Shown one piece after another: positions 56,171 through 64,000 of a DNA stretch of 64,000 nt. The stretch comes from Ceratobasidium sp. AG-K (lineage: Eukaryota; Basidiomycota; Agaricomycetes; Cantharellales; Ceratobasidiaceae), in contig JAWNGF010000001.1 in assembly GCA_037039685.1 (NCBI GenBank), positions 4,650,001 through 4,714,000 of the forward strand, written 5' to 3'. The position numbers were made by a program, and so were the translations under genes. Within the stretch, counting starts at the first letter, position 1. Every line of letters begins with the position of its first letter. Below the pieces are notes generated by a model. The model worked only from the letters and a program-made list of their open reading frames with translations, did not search any database and was not told the DNA's origin.

Positions 56171-57995
56171 ATGATAGATTTCGGTGCAGTCCAAGTGCGA
56201 TGCGTCCTTCTAGTGTCAAGCGCAGGCTGCTTTTGTCACTCATCGGTGCGCGACAATTGCGATTTGGAATCACTCAGAACAACTCGACATTCACGCCGCC
56301 AGAACACAACACACCTTGTTTTCAATACGGTTGCTGGCCTTCTACAACATTGGCCAAACACTATCTACCGTAACGGTCTGTATTTTATGCCTCGCACTTA
56401 ATCAGTGGCCGCTAACAATTGTCGTGCAGGCCACACTTTCGTTTCAGGCATTATCCCAACCGGCACTTTCCTCTACCATGGTCGCACAGTTTACGAGCCG
56501 CCCGATCACCAGAATGGTTTGCGTTTGACTTCGACCATGCTTATTTATTCGGTATTGGAGATCCCTGTACGATGTTCAAATACAGGGTTAGACACGACTT
56601 GAGTGTGGGATACTTCAATGGTACTAGCGCGGCACAATTGAGGGACCGGTGGGACTTTCAAGACATCTTGTTCAACGGCGAATTTGTCCCACCGAAAGAA
56701 TACGAACCTTGGGTACATGCGCAAGCAGCATGTACTTGTGCACGAGAGGTGGTCCTGGATGGAATCGTCGGGTACGATGGTGATAGAGTCAAGTGCAGTT
56801 AAACTTACGTCAATATCATTACTGCCTTGGAACCATGGAGCCGAGCTTTTAAGCATTTTCACCCTTACTCGCTAACTTTTTTTAATCTCAGTCTTCCTAG
56901 TGAAACTATCCTATGCAATCTAGAGTCAGATCTAGAATTAGTCGCCGAGCCAGAGCTTGTATGCCCACACATACCACCGGTCGCTCACTCCTCAACAGGC
57001 CCAAAAGACAACGCCAGCCGCATCCCACCCCCCCCCACCCCCAATCCCATTCACTCCCTATCCTGGAGCCTAATACCCCCTCTCAGCCTCCGCCAGCTGG
57101 TTGGGTGGGCACACAGCGCACCGTAGCTGGCCCGATGTTCGACGCCGTACGTGCAGACCTGTGGCACAATCTCTGGCCGGGGGGCCCATATTCAACTCGA
57201 TTATTCGGATTGTTTCAGCCTATGATGAGGAATACACCAGTCTCGCCCAGAGCCGAAGGGGGCTTTCACCACTCAGACACCGGCTAGGTGGAATTTCAAC
57301 TCAGGACAAGGAAAGACTCAAGGTGAACGTGTGCGACGTACTTTCTAGGCCGCGTACACGAACAACCATTAGCTGGCCAACTCTGCTCCAAGGAGTTATA
57401 GATCAATGCGCCTACCGTCTTGAAGACTTCCGTGATACACTTCGTCATTCCGAGCGCCCCCCTCCCTTCTGAGATCATCACTCTTGCAAGACAGAAGGTT
57501 TTGATAACGCTAACATCGTCAATGATGCTTCCTCGAGTCAAACGTCGACCACCCCCCAGCGCGGCGGGCATGGCGTTGGGTGACCAAATCCCCATTGAAC
57601 AGTCACCCGAAGATGACTGGATCTCACGCATAAATCAAATATGCTCTACTTCCGCTATGGTCGGCCCATCGCCCAAAGGTGAGCTGACAAAACAGGAGAA
57701 ACTCCTAGTGAAAAGCATCAATAGCATGCAGGGCGAGATTTGCCTCACCCTGACGGGCATATGGTCAACAGCGTTTGACTCCGAATCCAAGCCGATTTTA
57801 TCCCAGACGCTTCTCGCTGAATGGAAGGCCGAAATTAAGGAACTAATGAACTAGCTAGATTGGCATGATGTCTAGGTCAAATGCGACCCACCATGCAGCT
57901 CAGGAGTACGTATTCGAAACTTTGGGTTTGTAAAGGATCTAAATCTGAGCTTTTAGCTCACTTGTACTCTCACGACATGGCCTTGGGAGGTGTAG
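56171..57995 (+). pseudogene. Broken tandem copy of the secreted protein of unknown function
   Basis: Matches the upstream gene block by block: LVFNTVAGLLQHWPNTIYRN, GHTFVSGIIPTGTFLYHGRT, FAFDFDHAYLFGIGDPC, DLSVGYFNGTSAA, FQDILFNGEF, ETILCNLESDLELVAEPELV, AGWVGTQRTVAGPMFDAVRA, RIVSAYDEEYTSLAQSRRGL, ISWPTLLQGVIDQCAYRLED and LLAEWKAEIKELMN. The frame shifts at least five times: before LVFNTV, at CACCAG 56507-56512 (CCC expected), inside the Pro linker, near 57180 and near 57470. In-frame stops interrupt MN-TAG-LDWHDV-TAG-VKCDPPC near 57855. The splice donor after MEPSF reads TTAAGC instead of GT. The start codon is unclear; MRPSSVKRRLLLSLIG at 56201 and MIDFGAVQVRCVLLVSS at 56171 are in different frames. 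Density of lesions exceeds that of neighbouring genes. Confidence 0.8.
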
Positions 57996-58106
57996 AACGA
58001 TGAAGCTCCCGTGGTCCCAACTTGCCACAACCGTATGATTTTCACTGGAACCGTTATTTCTCCTCTCGTCGTTCATAAGATACATAATTTACCCGCCACG
58101 TCGTAT

Positions 58107-60300
<2,194 letters not shown>

Positions 60301-60773
60301 CCTTGTGAACTATAAATCTCTATTCAATTGGATCGTGTATTGTAGGTATTCCAGGCCGTGATCAGGTTTGAGTTGGTATGTTCGACTATCAATGCAGCCC
60401 AATTACTCGTCCGGAGATTCTCTGTTGCAAAGAACACAGCCCAATATGTGAGCCGTTCACTGGAGAGAGATGGTAAGTCAGAAGGAGTCGATCAAAATCC
60501 AAACAAATTACCCAACTCGACCGGCCCTAAACTGACTGCCGTATAAAGCCCTCGGCGTGTTCGTCGGAAAACTTCAACAGATGAACGGCTCCGCTCAAAA
60601 CTGCAACCCATTTCCATGCGACAGACATTGTTGTTAGGAATAACGCGGTGACCTAAGAAAGGATAGGAGTACTTCTTTGGCTGGCGCTTTAGATTTCGAA
60701 TGAAGTATGTCGGTCACCTGGTACTCTCACATTTTCATTTCTGTAGTTGACTTCATTGTAATTTACATACAAT
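60301..60773. other. Intergenic, no gene recognised
   Basis: 473 bp between ELP3 start and the PSMG3-like stop; nothing supported. Confidence 0.5.
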
Positions 60774-61339
60774 CTAATCCAAACAATCCATGAGCATGGC
60801 CATCACCTCTTTGAACGTCTGCTTATCCTCATCTAGAAGTTCGAAATCGTCCTCCGAGGCAGATGTGTCCGCCGTCGGTTTCTTAAGAGCGAGGCCTACG
60901 ATGACTGGTCGTCTGTGCAGTTGCCCAGCCTTTGTCCAGACAATTGCCGCGACCTGTTTCAAACTGAGGTTTGTAAGGACATCCCTGCAGAACAGCCGAT
61001 GTGAACTCGCCTGCGCTGTATAAAGATTAAACAATGTGAGGCTGCGTGAATCGGGTGGATGCCCGACCAATGGTGTCAAGCTGATTGCAGTAGGAGGCAT
61101 TGGCAGAGCCGGGGGCGGCGGTGGCGGAAGCAGGGGCACAGACGATGGAATGGATGCCTGGATCTACAGTACACGCGTGCGGCTCAGTCTACGATATTTC
61201 ACATAAAATCTAGACTACGGACCAGACATCCGACCTTGCCGAGCTGCGTGATGAGGACAACAATTCGGTCGGCAAAGGAATGCACAATCAAGTTTGTCGC
61301 AATTCCATTGATCTCTCGCGCACGCTGAACGCTAGCCAT
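60774..61339 (-). CDS. Proteasome assembly chaperone 3-like protein (PSMG3/Poc3)
   Basis: Small chaperone that helps build the 20S proteasome alpha-ring. Two exons: MASVQRAREINGIATNLIVH then SFADRIVVLITQLGK, and a second exon with a Pro-rich insert (SVPLLPPPPPPALPMPP), HRLFCRDVLTNLSLKQVAAI, RPVIVGLALKKP and TFKEVMAMLMDCLD. The order INGIATNLIVHSFADRIVVLITQLGK - ...VLLGLALK - F.EV resembles human PSMG3 (VPTQVVCTAFSSHILVVVTQ...VLLAVAVKD). Similarity is modest and rests on length, N-terminal motif and C-terminal helix, so the call is moderate. The start ATG is 61337-61339; about 170 residues. Confidence 0.65.
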
Positions 61340-62620
61340 CAGAATTGCTCAAGCAGATGGCCGTCAGTTCAAAGCAGGGCCAAATTGCCGAATTCAAATA
61401 TGACTATTATAATCATTCAAACACAACATGGGATTAAAATTTAGGGTTAGGCCTTGCAGCGTGCTGAAAAAAAAAAAAGAAAAGAACAATCAAAATTAGT
61501 TGAAACTGGGCCAAAAATTGCTCAACTCCTTACGGAGAGGAGACGGGTTTGGTAGTTAATTTGCAACCAGCAAATAGCTGAACCTCGGTAAAGACCTCAC
61601 TGGTGTCAGCGCGTGCCCGAGCACAAGAGATGAGGTTCGGCATCGTGCAAGTTACCTCTATTATACTTTTCGTCGCGCACGGGCCTCCTGGAACGCTTCT
61701 GATCGCTTAGTCAACAGCTAGTGGGTGTTGATTGGCTGCTGAAGCGGCTTGAATTTCGGCCTGCGCCTGGGCGTTCGTCCCTCAATTAAACATCCATGTG
61801 GAGCACTATGTGACAATTAAACGGACCGAGACACCCGCACAACTAGTCCCGTAACTCATTCTTGGCATATGAAGCAATAGCACTCGGCCTGATAGCAATT
61901 CTCCGGATTTCTCTCCACTTGCATTCCATTGATCGACTCGAGCACTTGACTCCAACTCGGTGCGGTCGTCGACAACGGAAGCAACTAACCTGGAAAGCCG
62001 CGAAGACTTGTACGTACTATACGTGGGTGTAACAAACCAGCTCTGGGCCGAGCGGTGCGGGACACGGAGGAGGCTTCCGCCGGCAGAGACATTCAACTGC
62101 CTCACGTTTTTGGCTGGGATATCGCCCGGCGATTACCTCAAACTATTTCCCCTGATTTATTTTTATCCGACTTTCAGTGGTTCTATGCCATGCCTGAGAA
62201 TTGCGGCACCTCTATTGCTAGAACATATCGTCACCTGTAGGTATCACACGTGCATGTATCTAATTCCGCTCAGCCTTCGCAATCGGTGTTGATACCGTCC
62301 CATGACTTGAATATATGCAGATGGTAATTAAGACCAATCTTCGCAACGTGAGCGCACGTATTGTACACGTCAGTAGGGCCGGGTCTTCGGAGTGAAATAC
62401 AAGGGCCGACGGGACGTTGGCTTGCCAGCAAGCGCGAGGCAAGTGGCAAAGCATGCTTGTATTTGCTTGGCACAGTTGTTAGCGGCGGCCCGCCTCCGCC
62501 GATACTCGGACCGGGCCGGGGGGCCGAAGAACGCATAAGAGAGCTCGGATACGATTGTGGTGAACACAACTCCCTTCCACCACCATAGGCTCTCTCTGCT
62601 CTACTCCTCGAAAACCCAAG
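61340..62620. other. 1.3-kb intergenic region with a poly-A tract
   Basis: Holds an A-rich tract at about 61464-61484 and no supported gene. A pyrimidine-rich leader (about 62565-62610) precedes the aldolase ATG. I see no target-site duplication or transposon coding sequence. Confidence 0.5.
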
Positions 62621-64000
62621 ATGGTCGCCGCTAACGGAACTACCAACGGAACCAATGGAACCAACGGCCACGCCAAGATTAGGTATGTCCACGACTTTTA
62701 CTCCCCACACCGCTGTTACTGACGAGCTCCCCTCAGCCGGTAAGTAGAATTAACCTTAGAAAAAAATCTCGATGTTGACGGATCGAAATAAAGCCCACTC
62801 ACTCCTGGTGTATATGCGTGAGTCTGCAGTACCATCGTGTCTCAAGCACGTTCCCTAACCTCTAGCACAGGCCTATCCCCACGTTCTTTTTGGAGGGCAG
62901 CGAAGAGCTCGATGTCCCCACTTTCAAGAAGCACATCATCTACCTAGCGCAGGCTGGTATGGGCATCTTGGTCTCCGGATCCATGGGGGAGGCGCACCAC
63001 CTCACACCCGAGGAACGTATTATCCTCATCCACGCTGCTCGTGAGGCTTTGGACAGCGTCGGGCTCACCCAGGTGCCAATCATTGCTGGCACTGGTATCG
63101 GAAGCACCAAGGGCACGATTGAGCTTACTCGCCAGGCTGCGGAGGCTGGTGCCGACTACTCGATTGTTATCGCGAGCGGTTACTACGCGGGAGCTCTCAA
63201 CGCTGAGGCTCTCACTCGCTTCTTCCTGGATGTGGCAGCTGCGAGCCCCATCCCTGTCATTGTCTACAACTGTGGGTGTATTCCTACGGCCTGTCGCTGA
63301 ACACCATCTAACAACGCATGATTCTAGACCCCGGCGCGGCTGGAGGTATTGACCTGGACTCGGATACCATCGAAAAGATTGCCGCCGAGGGCCCCAACAC
63401 TTGTGGTGTAAAGCTAACGTGCGTGGAGCTACCCCACTCAACCGAACCTTCTTCTTACTCATTGAATTGAATAGCTGCGGCAATGTCGGCAAGCTCACTC
63501 GCATCGCCGCTACCACCGCCGTTCCATCCTTTGACAAGGCCCACCCCAGGAAAAACAGGGACGCCCCGTAAGTTGCCGACTTGCTTCTCGGGCCCCGCGT
63601 AAGCTTGGCCACTTACCCATCACACTTATTTTAGCTTCCTCGTCCTCGGTGGGTTCGCCGACTTCATCCTGCCTTCGGCTTTTGCTCGGGCCCACGGAGC
63701 TATCTCTGGATTGGGCAACTTTGCTCCGGTGTGTAATTTACTTGGTTTGTGCAAGTTCATCAACTGACTTACCGACCCACGTTGTGTCCCCGATCCCGTC
63801 CACGTTCAATCTTCACCCCTGCATCTTACACACTCCGTTATACCACGCCACTTCCTATGCCGTAACCAACAATATCCCCACCAACCCAACTAACAGTACA
63901 CCCTCGTCCGACTCACCAACCTCTCGCTCGAGGCGCAAACCAATCCAGCCGTCATCCCCGAGGCTCAGCACCTCCAGGACATTGTCGCCCGCGCCGACCG
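62621..64000 (+). CDS. Dihydrodipicolinate synthase/4-hydroxy-2-oxoglutarate aldolase family protein (3' end outside window)
   Basis: Class I Schiff-base aldolase of the DapA/HOGA1 family. In fungi, which lack the DapA lysine route, these usually act on 2-keto acids such as 4-hydroxy-2-oxoglutarate. The N-terminus MVAANGTTNGTNGTNGHAKI is a short Asn-Gly-Thr repeat. Then RPLTPGVYAPIPTFFLEGSE, GMGILVSGSMGEAHHLTPEE (G-x-x-GE motif), QVPIIAGTGIGSTKGTIELT, ASPIPVIVYN (catalytic Tyr), NTCGVKLTCGNVGKLTR (Schiff-base Lys) and FLVLGGFADFILPSAFARAH. The exon between ...AKI and PLTPGVYA is a 3-nt micro-exon (62737-62739). The gene continues past the window; the last exon seen starts YTLVRLTNLS. Confidence 0.92.
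62683..62793 (+). other. Two 54-nt introns around a 3-nt micro-exon
   Basis: Intron a is 62683-62736: GTATGT...CTGAC...CCCCTCAG. The exon is CCG at 62737-62739. Intron b is 62740-62793: GTAAGT...TTGAC...AAAG. Splicing gives AG-C|CG-C, that is Ser-Arg before PLTPGVYA. Skipping the 3-nt exon would keep the frame but remove the Arg. Confidence 0.65.

Noticed and set aside
61464..61484. Poly-A tract as the tail of a retroposed element
   Set aside because: No target-site duplication and no recognisable retroposed sequence next to it.

Overview
The window is nuclear DNA of a filamentous basidiomycete. Almost every gene is cut by introns of about 47-60 nt with GT(or GC)...CTAAC/CTGAC...AG signals. 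Genes are packed on both strands with 60-300 bp gaps. The gene set is fungal (Sec66, SAM37, Epl1, Nse1, Gaa1, PITH-thioredoxin). M35 peptidyl-Lys metalloendopeptidases, SUR7/PalI-like and spherulin-4-like genes point to Agaricomycetes. A Rhizoctonia/Ceratobasidiaceae source is my inference only. I see no tRNA, rRNA, CRISPR array or intact transposon.

Layout. 1-16.5 kb: USP7-type deubiquitinase (5' cut off), Sec66, citrate synthase, a USP48-type deubiquitinase, GPI transamidase Gaa1, SAM37/metaxin and an AP endonuclease. 17.5-31 kb: a broken spherulin-4-like gene, PNKP, phosphatidylinositol synthase, a mitochondrial AAA ATPase, TAF13, a PPIE-like RRM protein, Nse1 and a TXNL1-type thioredoxin. 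31-45 kb is more accessory: two tandem M35 proteases, Epl1, and a triplet of claudin-like (SUR7/PalI) membrane proteins. 45-64 kb: a PQ-loop transporter, RPL7 with an intronic box C/D snoRNA, a degenerate-looking kinase, a RanBPM/Gid1-like LisH-CTLH-CRA protein, a tandem pair of secreted proteins of unknown function (one intact, one broken), Elp3, a PSMG3-like proteasome chaperone and the 5' part of a DHDPS/HOGA-family aldolase.

Shared themes. Two deubiquitinases and a probable E3-ligase scaffold (RanBPM/Gid1-like) concern ubiquitin. AP endonuclease, PNKP and Nse1 concern DNA repair. Many pairs are divergent (Sec66/CIT1, Gaa1/SAM37, PIS1/AAA, NSE1/TXNL1) or convergent with very short 3' gaps. 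These are typical compact-genome arrangements rather than a pathway cluster.

The most unusual signal is in the splicing. The TXNL1 gene appears to need a 1-nt micro-exon between two introns of 53 and 54 nt. The aldolase gene has a 3-nt micro-exon between two 54-nt introns. Six introns use GC-AG borders. Separately, several conserved genes carry single-base losses in homopolymer runs that break otherwise good frames, so base-level assembly errors must be considered before calling them pseudogenes.
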